Shown here piece by piece: positions 51,648 to 62,271 of a stretch of 64,000 bases of DNA. A program made the position numbers and the translations under genes. Origin of the DNA: Aestuariivivens sediminicola (GTDB taxonomy: Bacteria > Bacteroidota > Bacteroidia > Flavobacteriales > Flavobacteriaceae). Positions within the stretch are counted from its first letter, which is position 1. Every line of letters starts with the position of its first letter. The stretch lies in the NCBI RefSeq assembly GCF_022662015.1, contig NZ_JAKMCM010000003.1, forward strand, positions 434,001 through 498,000. The letters run 5' to 3'. Below the pieces are notes generated by a model. That model was not told the origin of the DNA. It ran no database searches and saw nothing but the letters and a program-made list of their open reading frames with translations.

Positions 51648-52760
51648 ATGAAAAAACTAGTTACAATTACTGTCATCTGCGCAATTGCTCTTTTTACACT
51701 TTCCCTAACAGATAAAAAATCAGGTTTAACCAAAAATTTTAGTTTTGGGGATGCACAAATTGCTTCTATAAATCAGCTTGCTTTTGGCCCTGAAGGAATA
51801 CTTTTTATTGGTGATTCCAAAAATGCTGCAATATATGCGATTGACACCAAAGATCGTGTTGAAAAGGAAAAATCAGAAGATATAAATGTAGATGATTTTG
51901 ATATCAAAATTGCGGAAGCATTGGGACATAAGGTAGAAAATATTGCCATTACGGATATGGCCGTTAATCCTATATCCAAATCGGTTTATTTTTCAGTAAA
52001 TGTGACCGATGGCACGCCAGTAGTATTAAAATTAGTGGGAGATGGTTTTGAAAATATATCCTTAAAAAGTACCTCCTTTTCCAAAATGCCCTTGGAAAAT
52101 CCCGTTGGTTTAGACGAAAAAGATAGAAGGGGACGCTCTATAAGAAACTGGGCCATAGCTGATATGAAATATCACAAAGGTAATGTCATGGTTTCGGGAT
52201 TATCAAATAAAGAATTTAAATCAACATTTAGAAGCATTCCTTTTCCCTTTAACGAAGAACAGGATTATGCATCATTAGAAATCTGGCATGCTGCACATGG
52301 TCGGTTCGAGACGTATGCACCAATAAAAGCGTTTGACATTATTTCGATCGAAAATAAGGACTATTTAATGGCTGGTTATACCTGTACACCATTAGTGCTC
52401 TTTCCTTTGAACGACCTTAAAAATGGGACACATCTTAAGGGAAGGACCATTGCAGAACTCGGAGCAGGAAATTCTCCAATCGATATGATTCAGTATGAAA
52501 AAAACGGTGAATTATTGGTTTACATCTCAAATTCAAATAGACCTGTTATGCGTCTTAAATATGATGACATCATAAACTTTAAGGACAGTATTACTCATGA
52601 AGTCTCGGAATTCGGTGCCAGTGATGGATTAGATTACGATAATTTACCCTTTGTTAATGTCTTGCAGATGGATAATCTCGACCAAGACAACGCACTATTA
52701 TTGAGAAGAACGAGTTCCGGAAATCTGGTATTAACCAGTAGATCAAAAAAATGGATGTAA
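51648..52760 (+). CDS. secreted beta-propeller-like protein, function unknown
   Basis: 370 residues with a signal peptide (MKKLVTITVICAIALFTLSL). The mature part has repeated blade-like units (INQLAFGPEGILFIGDSKNA, AITDMAVNPISKSVYFSVNV, and WAIADMKYHKGNVMVSGLSN) that resemble a beta-propeller of the NHL/SMP-30 type. A single Cys near residue 250 lies in GYTCTPLVLFPL. No enzymatic motif is recognised. Its stop is five bases before the next gene, a lipoprotein with Ig-like features, so the two form a pair and may act together in the periplasm or at the surface. Confidence 0.7.
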   Translation: MKKLVTITVICAIALFTLSLTDKKSGLTKNFSFGDAQIASINQLAFGPEGILFIGDSKNAAIYAIDTKDRVEKEKSEDINVDDFDIKIAEALGHKVENIAITDMAVNPISKSVYFSVNVTDGTPVVLKLVGDGFENISLKSTSFSKMPLENPVGLDEKDRRGRSIRNWAIADMKYHKGNVMVSGLSNKEFKSTFRSIPFPFNEEQDYASLEIWHAAHGRFETYAPIKAFDIISIENKDYLMAGYTCTPLVLFPLNDLKNGTHLKGRTIAELGAGNSPIDMIQYEKNGELLVYISNSNRPVMRLKYDDIINFKDSITHEVSEFGASDGLDYDNLPFVNVLQMDNLDQDNALLLRRTSSGNLVLTSRSKKWM

Positions 52761-52765
52761 TTCAA

Positions 52766-53818
52766 ATGAAGTATACATTTAAGACCAGGGCTATCTTGGT
52801 CTTTTTTTGTTTTATGATTTTTATAAATTGTAAAGATGAACCGGCGATCAGAAATATTACAGTTAATTATGAAAACGCCAAAGCCGTTAGCGTATCTTTT
52901 GATTTTGCGTCAACTAAAGCGTTCTCCGTCCATTTAAAAGACAGAGCCACTCCAATCTTAGGGGAATATCAGACAGAAGGTGTCACACGGATCTTTACAC
53001 CTGTTGTCCCTTTTTCTGATGGATTAACCTATGCTGTTGTAATGGATGAAAAGGTTGTTTCCATATTTTCAATTAAAAACGATACCGTTGAATCACCTGA
53101 ATTAGTTGGAATTTACCCTTCTACAAATGAGCTTCCCGAGAATCTTTTAAAGATGTATTTTCAATTCTCTCAGCCTATGGAAGAATTGGGGGAATCTTTA
53201 GAACATATCACGGTTTTTAATAGAACTCTAAATAAAGAAGAGGCTGTTTTTCTTGAATTGGAATCCGAGTTATGGAATAAAGACCATTCCCTGCTCACGC
53301 TTTGGTTAGATCCCGGAAGAATAAAGACCGATTTGATTCCGAATCGGAAATATGGTTTACCCTTGTTAGAAGAACATGAATATGAAATTAGGATTGATGC
53401 GAATTTCAGAGGGGCCAATGGAAGACCTCTCAAAAACGAATATACCAAATCGTTTAAAGTTGGTAAAAGCGATAAAATGAAGCCCTCCCCTGAAGATTGG
53501 GAAATCAGTGTATCCGGAGATAAGGTTTCCATTGAATTTAACGAGCCCCTGGATGCAATTCTGCTAAAGGAGTGCTTTAGAATAGTGAATACAGAAAATA
53601 AAGAAATTCCTTGTTTTTCTAAAATAGAAGCCAAAGAACAGGTGCTCCATTTAGTTTGTCCTCAACAGCTAAATAAAGGAGAATACAAGCTGCTGGTAGA
53701 TACACGTTTGGAGGATTTGGCGGGGAATAACTTAAATAGGCTTTTTGATGTAGATTTGTCGTCGAAGAACAACATGGACACAAGTTTGCAAAAAGAAATT
53801 AGATTTAAAATAAACTGA
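52766..53818 (+). CDS. probable lipoprotein with SbsA Ig-like region
   Basis: 350 residues from ATG 52766 (MKYTFKTRAILVFFCFMIFI). An in-frame ATG at 52751 overlaps the preceding gene, but the signal peptide fits 52766 better. The hydrophobic signal ends at NCKDE, so a lipoprotein Cys is likely although the N before it is unusual. The later part contains VGIYPSTNELPENLLKMYFQ and FSQPMEELGESL, typical of SbsA Ig-like (Big_5) domains, repeated at WEISVSGDKVSIEFNEPLDA. The C-terminus DLAGNNLNRLF is again typical. It is cotranscribed with the propeller-like protein. Confidence 0.72.
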   Translation: MKYTFKTRAILVFFCFMIFINCKDEPAIRNITVNYENAKAVSVSFDFASTKAFSVHLKDRATPILGEYQTEGVTRIFTPVVPFSDGLTYAVVMDEKVVSIFSIKNDTVESPELVGIYPSTNELPENLLKMYFQFSQPMEELGESLEHITVFNRTLNKEEAVFLELESELWNKDHSLLTLWLDPGRIKTDLIPNRKYGLPLLEEHEYEIRIDANFRGANGRPLKNEYTKSFKVGKSDKMKPSPEDWEISVSGDKVSIEFNEPLDAILLKECFRIVNTENKEIPCFSKIEAKEQVLHLVCPQQLNKGEYKLLVDTRLEDLAGNNLNRLFDVDLSSKNNMDTSLQKEIRFKIN

Positions 53819-53982
53819 TTTTTATTGACTTTCGTAAATTTCAGGTGTTAATATATTTTCAGTAAACGCTTTATTTCATTAAAGTTATGCCCGATTTATG
53901 CATAATGATTAAGAATTATTTAAAAATGTTGGGCATCGTATCATAGATTAGAATATTTCTCCTTTAAACAGGCTGTATTTTA

Positions 53983-53990
53983 TAAATTTG
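53983..53990 (+). promoter_or_regulatory. -7 element before the leu operon
   Basis: TAAATTTG (TAnnTTTG), 25 bp before the leuC ATG. Transcription would start near 53997, leaving a leader of about 19 bp. That leaves no room for an attenuator, unlike the his operon. Confidence 0.5.
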
Positions 53991-54015
53991 CACACTGAAC
54001 CAATTACATCTATTT

Positions 54016-55410
54016 ATGAGTAAGACATTGTTTGATAAGGTTTGGGACGCTCATGTCGTAAGAAAAATTGAAAATGGTCCTGACGTCTTTTTTATAGATC
54101 GCCATTTTATACATGAAGTAACGAGTCCCGTAGCATTTCTAGGGTTAAAAAACAGAGGCCTTAAAGTATTGTATCCGGAGCGCACATTTGCCACAGCTGA
54201 TCATAATACGCCTACGATCAACCAACATTTGCCAGTTGAAGATCCGCTGTCTGCGAATCAATTGAAAGCACTTGAAGAAAACTCCAAGGAACACGGTATC
54301 AGTCATTGGGGCCTGGGTCATGAAAAAAATGGTATTGTTCATGTCGTGGGACCGGAGAATGGTATTACGTTCCCGGGGGCAACCATTGTATGCGGGGATT
54401 CACATACATCAACACATGGTGCTTTTGGAGCCATTGCATTTGGTATTGGAACTTCGGAGGTAGAAATGGTACTGTCAACTCAGTGCATAATGCAGCCTAA
54501 GCCGAAAAAAATGCGCATTAATATAAACGGTGAGTTGAGTAAAGGAGTAACACCTAAGGACGTGGCCCTATATATTATCTCACAACTAACGACTTCGGGT
54601 GCCACTGGGTATTTTGTGGAGTATGCCGGTGATGTATTTGAGAATATGTCTATGGAAGGTAGGATGACTGTTTGTAATCTCTCAATAGAAATGGGAGCTA
54701 GAGGTGGTATGATTGCCCCGGATGAAACAACCTTTGCCTATTTAAAAGATAAACCAATGTCCTTAAAGGGAGAAGCTTGGGATAAAGCAGTAGCCCATTG
54801 GAGGACGCTTAAGACAGATGAAGATGCCGTGTTTGATAAAGAGTTTACCTTTAATGCTCAGGATATTGAGCCTATGATTACTTACGGCACTAATCCGGGG
54901 ATGGGAATAGGTATCTCAAAAAGCATTCCCGCTGCACATGAGATTGAAGGGGGTGAGGCGACCTATAGAAAATCCCTTGAATATATGGGGTATAATGAAA
55001 ATGATGTCATGATTGGTAAAAAAGTAGACTATGTGTTTCTCGGAAGTTGTACCAATGGAAGAATTGAAGATTTTAGGGCATTTGCCTCAATTGTAAAAGG
55101 ACGTAAAAAGGCAGATCATATTACGGCATGGTTGGTGCCAGGGTCACACGAAGTGGAGGAAAAAATTAAAAAGGAAGGTATCCTGGATGTTATTACTGAG
55201 GCAGGTTTTACGCTTAGACAACCCGGGTGTTCTGCTTGTTTAGCTATGAACGATGATAAAATTCCAGCTGGGAAATATGCTGTAAGTACTTCCAATAGAA
55301 ATTTTGAAGGACGTCAAGGTCCTGGTGCCAGGACAATGTTAGCGAGTCCTTTGGTTGCTGCTGCTGCCGCGGTAAAGGGTGTTGTAACAGATCCCAGAGA
55401 CCTGTTATGA
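54016..55410 (+). CDS. leuC: 3-isopropylmalate dehydratase, large subunit
   Basis: 464 residues of the aconitase superfamily. With LeuD it isomerises 2-isopropylmalate to 3-isopropylmalate. The [4Fe-4S] ligands are Cys in [10 protein letters not shown] and the pair in [31 protein letters not shown] and [12 protein letters not shown] match the family. Length is standard. First gene of the leu operon; leuD follows 112 bp later. Confidence 0.96.
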   Translation: MSKTLFDKVWDAHVVRKIENGPDVFFIDRHFIHEVTSPVAFLGLKNRGLKVLYPERTFATADHNTPTINQHLPVEDPLSANQLKALEENSKEHGISHWGLGHEKNGIVHVVGPENGITFPGATIVCGDSHTSTHGAFGAIAFGIGTSEVEMVLSTQCIMQPKPKKMRININGELSKGVTPKDVALYIISQLTTSGATGYFVEYAGDVFENMSMEGRMTVCNLSIEMGARGGMIAPDETTFAYLKDKPMSLKGEAWDKAVAHWRTLKTDEDAVFDKEFTFNAQDIEPMITYGTNPGMGIGISKSIPAAHEIEGGEATYRKSLEYMGYNENDVMIGKKVDYVFLGSCTNGRIEDFRAFASIVKGRKKADHITAWLVPGSHEVEEKIKKEGILDVITEAGFTLRQPGCSACLAMNDDKIPAGKYAVSTSNRNFEGRQGPGARTMLASPLVAAAAAVKGVVTDPRDLL

Positions 55411-55522
55411 TAGCTTATTTTAGAATGTATTGCTTTTTAAAATAAATAGTGACCTCGAAAATAACTTAATAAAAGAAAATAGTAACGGCCAAACCTATAT
55501 TGGCGCTGATTTATATTAAAAT

Positions 55523-56119
55523 ATGGCTTACGATAAATTTAAAGTTTTAACCAGCACTGCAGTTCCATTACCATTGGAAAATGTAGATACAGATCAAATT
55601 ATTCCCGCTCGTTTTTTAAAGGCAACAGAGCGTAAAGGATTTGGAGACAATCTATTCAGAGATTGGAGGTATAATTCTGATGATACACCGAAGGAATCAT
55701 TTGTGTTAAATAATCCGATGTACTCAGGAAAACTATTGGTTGGAGGAAAAAATTTTGGTTCTGGTTCATCTAGAGAACATGCCGCTTGGGCTGTTTATGA
55801 TTATGGTTTTCGTTGTGTTGTATCAAGTTTTTTTGCAGATATATTTAAAAACAATTGCTTAAATGTTGGTGTTCTGCCGGTTCAGGTAAGCCCTGAGTTC
55901 TTAAAGCAAATTTTTGACGCGATTTACGAAGATCCTAAAACTGAAATTGAAGTAAATCTTCCAAATCAAACCATTACGATCCTTTCAACGGGAGCAAAGG
56001 AAACATTTGAAATCAATAGCTACAAAAAAGAAAATTTGCTCAATGGGTTTGACGATATTGATTATCTTCAAAATATGAAAGACGAAATTGAATCTTTTGC
56101 TAACGATTTGATGTTATAA
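55523..56119 (+). CDS. leuD: 3-isopropylmalate dehydratase, small subunit
   Basis: 198 residues, the swivelling domain partner of LeuC. It shows [26 protein letters not shown] and the later [17 protein letters not shown], all diagnostic. The next gene's ATG follows immediately after its stop (TAAATG), so translation is tightly coupled. Length is typical. Confidence 0.96.
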   Translation: MAYDKFKVLTSTAVPLPLENVDTDQIIPARFLKATERKGFGDNLFRDWRYNSDDTPKESFVLNNPMYSGKLLVGGKNFGSGSSREHAAWAVYDYGFRCVVSSFFADIFKNNCLNVGVLPVQVSPEFLKQIFDAIYEDPKTEIEVNLPNQTITILSTGAKETFEINSYKKENLLNGFDDIDYLQNMKDEIESFANDLML

Positions 56120-57643
56120 ATGGCCAACCCAAAGCGAATTGAAATAATGGACACGACTTTACGCGATGGTGAACAAACCTCGGGTGTGTCCTTCTCGTCC
56201 TCTGAAAAACTGACTATTGCAAAGCTCCTTTTGGAGGAATTAAAGGTTGATCGCATAGAAATTGCGTCAGCAAGAGTTTCGGAAGGAGAGTTTCAAGCCG
56301 TAAAGGCCATTACAAAATGGGCTGAGGATGAAGGTTTTATTGATGTTGTTGAAGTACTTACTTTTGTAGATAATGGTGTATCCATAGATTGGATGATTGA
56401 AGCAGGCGCAAAGGTGCAAAATTTACTAACTAAGGGTTCATTGAACCATTTAACTTACCAGTTAAAAAAGACACCTAATCAGCACTTTAAAGAAATATCA
56501 GATACAATAGAGCTCGCGAAACAAAAAGGCATTGAAACCAATGTTTATTTAGAAGATTGGAGCAATGGAATGCGTAACTCCAAGTCCTACGTTTTAGAGT
56601 TTATGTCCTTTTTGGCAACCCAACCTGTAAAACGTATCATGTTGCCGGATACCCTGGGAGTATTAACACCTAGAGAATCTTTTGAATTTGTAAAGGAAAT
56701 TCGCGATGCTTATCCGGAATTACATTTGGATTTTCATGCGCACAACGATTATGACTTGAGTGTTTCCAACGTTATGGAGGCCTTAAAAGCTGGCGTAGAT
56801 GGTCTGCATCTTACAATTAATGGTATGGGAGAACGCGCTGGTAATGCACCGATGGCGAGCACCATAGCCGTTATAAATGATTTTTTACCACAGATTACCA
56901 TTGGGGTCAACGAAAAAGTATTATACACGGTTAGCAAACTGGTTGAAAACTTCACAGGCGTAATGATTCCCTCCAATAAGCCGATAATAGGAGCCAATGT
57001 GTTTACTCAAACCGCCGGTATTCATGCTGATGGAGATAATAAAAAGAACCTTTATTTTAGTGATTTAATGCCTGAACGCTTTGGTAGAAAGCGTCAATAT
57101 GCACTTGGTAAATCGTCTGGAAAGGCTAATATTCAAAAGAACTTACAGGAATTAGGTCTTCAGTTAAATGATAGCGACCTTAAAAAAGTAACCCAGCGAA
57201 TCATTGAATTGGGTGATAAAAAACAGGTAGTCACAAAAGAAGATTTACCTTATATCATCTCAGATGTATTGGATAACAGTTACGAAGAAAAGGTGAAGGT
57301 GAATTCTTATGTATTAACACATTCCAAAGGGCTGAAACCATCTACAACGGTGTCTATCACCATTGAAAGTGACACGTACGAGGAAAATGCACAAGGGGAT
57401 GGTCAATTTGATGCCTTCATGAATGCGATTAGACATATTTTTAAAAGAAAAAAAATGACATTGCCGGATCTTATCGACTATGCCGTTAGGATACCGCCCG
57501 GTAGCCGATCAGACGCCCTTTGTGAGACTATTATAACCTGGAAGCATCCAGATAAGGAATTTAAAACACGCGGTTTGGATTCGGATCAAACAGTTTCAGC
57601 GATAAAAGCTACCGAAAAAATGCTGAACATTATTATTAATTAA
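56120..57643 (+). CDS. 2-isopropylmalate synthase / citramalate synthase-like enzyme
   Basis: 507 residues of the DRE-TIM metallolyase family. IMDTTLRDGEQTSGVSFSSS carries the catalytic Arg-Asp pair; the metal-binding HxH is HLDFHAHNDYDLSVSN; GMGERAGNAPMASTIAV follows. A C-terminal regulatory LeuA-dimer domain (about 380-507) is present (SYVLTHSKGLKPSTTVSITI). Its place between leuD and leuB argues for condensing acetyl-CoA with 2-oxoisovalerate for leucine; a citramalate synthase (pyruvate as acceptor) cannot be excluded from sequence. The gene begins directly at the leuD stop. Confidence 0.85.
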   Translation: MANPKRIEIMDTTLRDGEQTSGVSFSSSEKLTIAKLLLEELKVDRIEIASARVSEGEFQAVKAITKWAEDEGFIDVVEVLTFVDNGVSIDWMIEAGAKVQNLLTKGSLNHLTYQLKKTPNQHFKEISDTIELAKQKGIETNVYLEDWSNGMRNSKSYVLEFMSFLATQPVKRIMLPDTLGVLTPRESFEFVKEIRDAYPELHLDFHAHNDYDLSVSNVMEALKAGVDGLHLTINGMGERAGNAPMASTIAVINDFLPQITIGVNEKVLYTVSKLVENFTGVMIPSNKPIIGANVFTQTAGIHADGDNKKNLYFSDLMPERFGRKRQYALGKSSGKANIQKNLQELGLQLNDSDLKKVTQRIIELGDKKQVVTKEDLPYIISDVLDNSYEEKVKVNSYVLTHSKGLKPSTTVSITIESDTYEENAQGDGQFDAFMNAIRHIFKRKKMTLPDLIDYAVRIPPGSRSDALCETIITWKHPDKEFKTRGLDSDQTVSAIKATEKMLNIIIN

Positions 57644-57671
57644 AGTAACAAACCAAAAAAAATCACACTAA

Positions 57672-58730
57672 ATGAAATTTAATATAGCCTTGTTAGCCGG
57701 AGATGGCATTGGCCCTGAAGTCATCGATCAAGCGGTGAAAGTATGCAATGCTGTTGCCGAAAAATTTGGACATGATATTACATGGAAACCAGCCTTGACA
57801 GGTGCAGCCGCAATCGATGCGGTTGGAGAACCTTATCCGGATGAAACACATGAGGTTTGTACAAATGCCGATGCGGTATTGTTTGGTGCTATAGGCCACC
57901 CAAAATTCGATAATGATCCATCCGCCGCGGTAAGACCGGAACAAGGGCTGCTTAAAATGCGTAAAAAATTGGGCTTGTTTGCAAATGTCCGACCCACCTT
58001 TACTTTTCCTTCCTTAATTGATAAATCACCTTTAAAGAAAGATCGTATTGAGGGGACGGATTTAGTTTTTTTACGGGAACTTACTGGAGGTATCTATTTT
58101 GGTGAAAAGGGAAGAAGAGATGAAGGAGAAACAGCCTTTGACAATTGTGTTTATACCCGTGAGGAAGTTAAACGATTGGCGAAAAAGGGATTTGAAATGG
58201 CCATGATGCGTCGTAAAAAGTTATGTTGTGTAGATAAAGCAAATGTTTTGGAAACATCACGACTCTGGAGAGAGACAGTTCAGGCCATGGAGAAGGATTA
58301 TCCTGAAGTAGAGGTGAGTTATGAATTTGTAGACGCTGTCGCTATGCGCCTGGTACAATGGCCAAATAGCTACGATGTCCTTATTACTGAAAACTTATTT
58401 GGAGACATTTTAACGGATGAGGCTTCGGTTATTTCAGGTTCTATGGGATTAATGCCTTCCGCCTCAATTGGTTCCGATATTGGATTGTTTGAGCCTATTC
58501 ATGGATCCTATCCGCAGGCTGCAGGTAAAAATATTGCTAATCCATTGGCAACCGTATTATCGGCAGCCATGATGTTCGAAACAGCATTTGAATTACCTGA
58601 AGAAGGGAAGGCCATAAGAGCCGTCGTAAATAAATCCCTTGCACAGGGTATTGTAACCGAAGACCTGGCAAATGGAGGTAAAGCTTACGGAACTGCTGAA
58701 GTAGGGGATTGGCTTGCAGCCAACCTCTAA
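57672..58730 (+). CDS. leuB: 3-isopropylmalate dehydrogenase
   Basis: 352 residues, standard length. It oxidises and decarboxylates 3-isopropylmalate with NAD. The opening [20 protein letters not shown], then [35 protein letters not shown], the metal-binding Asp in [20 protein letters not shown], and [20 protein letters not shown] are all standard. It is the last gene of the operon; a weak hairpin follows. Confidence 0.96.
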   Translation: MKFNIALLAGDGIGPEVIDQAVKVCNAVAEKFGHDITWKPALTGAAAIDAVGEPYPDETHEVCTNADAVLFGAIGHPKFDNDPSAAVRPEQGLLKMRKKLGLFANVRPTFTFPSLIDKSPLKKDRIEGTDLVFLRELTGGIYFGEKGRRDEGETAFDNCVYTREEVKRLAKKGFEMAMMRRKKLCCVDKANVLETSRLWRETVQAMEKDYPEVEVSYEFVDAVAMRLVQWPNSYDVLITENLFGDILTDEASVISGSMGLMPSASIGSDIGLFEPIHGSYPQAAGKNIANPLATVLSAAMMFETAFELPEEGKAIRAVVNKSLAQGIVTEDLANGGKAYGTAEVGDWLAANL

Positions 58731-58755
58731 ATCAAAGTAATTTTTTAGAGAATAG

Positions 58756-58774
58756 GGTCGCCCATTGGGAGACC
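58756..58774 (+). terminator. possible terminator of the leu operon
   Basis: GGTC (58756-58759) / GACC (58771-58774), G-A mismatch, then CCC / GGG around ATT. Only a short T-rich tail (tgtttat) follows, so it is weak. Confidence 0.35.
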
Positions 58775-58945
58775 TGTTTATAGGCCTTATCATTTCAAAA
58801 TAGTGATTATTATAGGATTATATATTAATCGATGAACTGACATAACGCGCATATAAAAGAGTTTTGCGGGTGTTATATCGATTATTTTTTTTAGTCTTTT
58901 CGTATTGGGATAATTTCAATGACACAAATTAAACCCCAATTTACG

Positions 58946-61900
58946 ATGAAACCACACTACTTATCTAAAGCAGTGAGAATCCTTTCCTGCTTGTCATTCT
59001 TAGCTTTAATCTTTTCGACTCAGCCTGTTGCTTCCCAAAACAAGCTAAAAAATCACAAACAGGTATTAGAAAAAAAACAGGAACTTGAAAATGCCCCGGT
59101 ATTGAATCCGTTTTCAAGAGTAGACCTTTTATCCAGTGCCAAGCAAAGTAAATTAAAGAAGGGAGTGGAGCTGGACAACGCCACTATTTTAAGCTTAGAT
59201 AACCAGAAGGTCGCTGAAATAAGAAATCAAAAACCTGAGAATTTAACCCTTAATTTACCATTTCAATCCAACGAAACATTGGTCTTACAATTAACAAAAG
59301 CACCCATATTTACAGAATCATTTAATCTGTATAAGGCCAGCGATCGCAAAAATCCAATTACATATAAACCAGGTGCTTACTATTGGGGCATGGTTAAAGG
59401 TGATCCTAATTCTATGGTTACCATAAGCATATTTGACGATCAAATTACAGGGGCAATTCATGTCAATGGAAAAAATCTAGACCTGGGACGTATTGAGAAC
59501 GATAGCCAAAACGAACATATTCTTTATGAAAACAAAGACATCAAAGAACAATTTGATTTTGCATGTGAAGCTCCGGATCCCGATGGACAGGGCAGAAAAA
59601 ATATTCAAAATAAGTCAATAATAGAGGCAAGCGCATCAACACCTGTGGATAACTGTGTTCAAATGTATTTAGAAGTAGGCTACTCATTATTTCAAAAAAA
59701 GGGATCTTCTGTAAGTGCCACATCAGATTATGTTACTGCCGCCTTTAATCAAGTTATTTTATTGTATGCCAATGAGGGGATAACTGTTAACATAAATGAA
59801 CTAGTGGTTTGGGATACCCAGGATCCCTATAATAACAGTCTTTATGACTTTAGAGATGCGCTTGGTGGTAATTACAATGGAGACCTCGCTCATTTTATTC
59901 ATTCAGGCGGGGGTGGAGGCATCGCCTACGTTGATGTTCTCTGTAATTCCTTTTATGGCGTAGGTCTGAGTGGTATAAGTACCAGCTATCAGGACATACC
60001 GACATATAGCTGGACGGTTGAAGTCATAACTCACGAAATCGGCCATAACCTTGGGTCCCCGCATACACATTCTTGTAGGTGGAACGGAAATAATACAGTG
60101 ATTGACGATTGTGGTAATGTCTATTATATGTCAAACAATAAGGATGATGATGGCGACGGAATTGTGGATAATTTATCTGATGCCCAATATTACTCGCCGT
60201 GTTTTGATAATGTTGATAATATGATACCGAGTGGCGGGGGTACCATTATGAGCTATTGCCACTTAAATAGTGTCGGTATTGATTTTTCCCTTGGTTTTGG
60301 TCCGCAACCGGGAGATTTAATTCGGTCGCGTGTAGCCAATGCTTCCTGTCTCTCATCTTGCGGGCCAGTTCCATTGGATGTTGCAGTAATTAACAGTTCT
60401 GACGTGTCGTGTGGTGGTGTGGACGACGGCTATGCTACCGTGGAGGCATCGGGTGGATCCGGAAACTATACGTATAATTGGAATAATGGAGCTGTGGGCC
60501 CAAGTATTTCAGGGCTGTCTGCTGGTGATTATACCGTTACCGTGGATGATGGATCTTCTACAGCTTCTACGATCGTTACAATTAGTGATAATAATAACAC
60601 CTATTATGCCGATACCGATGGGGATGGCTATGGAAATGCCGATGTTACGCTCTTAGATTGTACCACACCCGAAAATTACGTGTTGGATAACTCCGATTGC
60701 GATGATACGAATGCAACAGTTTATCCCGGAGCACCTGAATTATGTGATGACTTGGACAACAATTGCGACGGACAAATTGATAATGGGATTACTTACACGA
60801 ATTATTATGCCGATACGGATGGTGATGGCTTTGGCGATCCGAACAATGTGATTTCTGCCTGTACCGAGCTAACCGGTTATGTGCTCGACAATACAGATTG
60901 CAACGATAACGACAGTACCATTTATGTTGGGGCTATTTGTGATGATGGCAATGCCTGTACAATTAATGATCTCATAGATGAAAACTGTGGATGCACGGGT
61001 ACTTTAACCTTCGATACAGATAATGATGGCGTTTGTGATGCATTGGATATTTGCCCGGGTGGCGATGACACGATCGATACAGATGGGGATGGTATACCTG
61101 ATTATTGTGATTGCAATCTGGCAACCACCAATTTCCCAGGGGATTCAGTGAATCATTCAGGGCCAGAAAGTACATCTGTAACAGTAACTCTACCCTCAGG
61201 AAGTAGAAATGCTACGTTTACGATATCCAATCTTAACCAGGTTATTGATAAAAAACCAACGAATCGATTTATTGATGTCGTTGAGGTGAGTTATGTTGAT
61301 GCTAATGACGTTCTACATAATTTTGGGTCTTATTCTGCATCCAGTTTTTCGTCTGTAGACATAGACATTATGGATGATGTGGAATCTGTAACCATAACCT
61401 TATATGATGGTTACGATGGTGATGTCAATCGAAATATTTCTGTTTCAACGTCTATCGTGAACTATTGCAGTACGCTGATAAGTTGTCCTGATGCCGATGG
61501 AGATGGTGTATGCGATGCTGATGATGTGTGTCCTAATGGAGACGATACCGTAGATTCAGATGGCGATGGCATTCCTGATGATTGTGATACGCCTGACGTT
61601 CCATGCGAAAATATAGGATACACTCTCTTTAATCCTACTTCATTGAACGGTGTAAGCGAAGTAACTAAAATCTTTGATACTGTAATTACCGATGTTTCAT
61701 TTACCATATCGGATATGGATCAGCGAATCAATGGAAAACCATCATCGCGGTATTCTGAAAAAGTAACGGTATCGTACAACGATGGAACGGGTTCACAAAT
61801 CTTTGGTATATATGAAGGCCTAAGTAATGCTTTGGTAGAAATACAAGGTGTTGTGGCCTCCGTCACCGTTTCATTGTCCAATGGTTATAATGGAGGCATT

Positions 61901-62251
61901 GACGGCCCATTAAGTATTTCCTTAAGTGAGGTATCTTATTGTAATGCTATTTCTGCGACAACAATACCGGAACATTCAATTGAGGACGGTTTGACTAACC
62001 TCCCTGTACCCAACTTAAAAATGTTTCCTAATCCAGCCAGTGATCAACTTTTTGCACGGATTGCTGATAGGGCGAATGTCAAAGTTGTCATTTCAGATGT
62101 TCTGGGTAAAAGGCTTAGCGAGCAACATATTGTGAATTCCAATCAATTCAAAATTGATATTCATAATTTAGCCGGGGGGCATCTGTATTTTGTCGCTTTT
62201 AAAATAGAAGGTAAGCCTCTGCAAGTGCGAAAGCTCATTATAAAGAATTAA
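58946..62251 (+). CDS. secreted M12-type metalloprotease with SprB-like and TSP3-like repeats and T9SS sorting domain
   Basis: 1101 residues from ATG 58946 (MKPHYLSKAVRILSC); an upstream ATG at 58919 is possible but adds nothing to the signal peptide. After the signal (about 1-30) comes a propeptide-like part, then a reprolysin-like protease domain with HEIGHNLGSPH (His near residue 363 from this start), the zinc motif HExxHxxGxxH, followed by an S-Y-C-H segment (IMSYCHLN). Next is a SprB-like repeat (GGSGNYTYNWNNGA), calcium-type DTDGDG repeats, two copies of a beta-sandwich module separated by another DADGDGVCDADD block, and a C-terminal sorting domain (NLKMFPNPASDQLFARI to KLIIKN). It should be exported and attached by the T9SS that PorX controls. 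Confidence 0.9.
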   Translation: MKPHYLSKAVRILSCLSFLALIFSTQPVASQNKLKNHKQVLEKKQELENAPVLNPFSRVDLLSSAKQSKLKKGVELDNATILSLDNQKVAEIRNQKPENLTLNLPFQSNETLVLQLTKAPIFTESFNLYKASDRKNPITYKPGAYYWGMVKGDPNSMVTISIFDDQITGAIHVNGKNLDLGRIENDSQNEHILYENKDIKEQFDFACEAPDPDGQGRKNIQNKSIIEASASTPVDNCVQMYLEVGYSLFQKKGSSVSATSDYVTAAFNQVILLYANEGITVNINELVVWDTQDPYNNSLYDFRDALGGNYNGDLAHFIHSGGGGGIAYVDVLCNSFYGVGLSGISTSYQDIPTYSWTVEVITHEIGHNLGSPHTHSCRWNGNNTVIDDCGNVYYMSNNKDDDGDGIVDNLSDAQYYSPCFDNVDNMIPSGGGTIMSYCHLNSVGIDFSLGFGPQPGDLIRSRVANASCLSSCGPVPLDVAVINSSDVSCGGVDDGYATVEASGGSGNYTYNWNNGAVGPSISGLSAGDYTVTVDDGSSTASTIVTISDNNNTYYADTDGDGYGNADVTLLDCTTPENYVLDNSDCDDTNATVYPGAPELCDDLDNNCDGQIDNGITYTNYYADTDGDGFGDPNNVISACTELTGYVLDNTDCNDNDSTIYVGAICDDGNACTINDLIDENCGCTGTLTFDTDNDGVCDALDICPGGDDTIDTDGDGIPDYCDCNLATTNFPGDSVNHSGPESTSVTVTLPSGSRNATFTISNLNQVIDKKPTNRFIDVVEVSYVDANDVLHNFGSYSASSFSSVDIDIMDDVESVTITLYDGYDGDVNRNISVSTSIVNYCSTLISCPDADGDGVCDADDVCPNGDDTVDSDGDGIPDDCDTPDVPCENIGYTLFNPTSLNGVSEVTKIFDTVITDVSFTISDMDQRINGKPSSRYSEKVTVSYNDGTGSQIFGIYEGLSNALVEIQGVVASVTVSLSNGYNGGIDGPLSISLSEVSYCNAISATTIPEHSIEDGLTNLPVPNLKMFPNPASDQLFARIADRANVKVVISDVLGKRLSEQHIVNSNQFKIDIHNLAGGHLYFVAFKIEGKPLQVRKLIIKN

Positions 62252-62271
62252 AATTTAAATTATGCTGTAAT

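Noticed and set aside
53886-53935. ATGCCC / GGGCAT inverted repeat upstream of leuC as terminator or operator
   Set aside because: The arms are only six bases with a loop of more than 30 and no T run; it is probably fortuitous.
53905-53946. 13-codon frame (MIKNYLKMLGIVS) upstream of leuC as a possible leu leader peptide
   Set aside because: Only scattered Leu, Ile and Val codons are present, and the likely -7 box at 53983 lies downstream of it, so it would not be in the message. No terminator pair follows.
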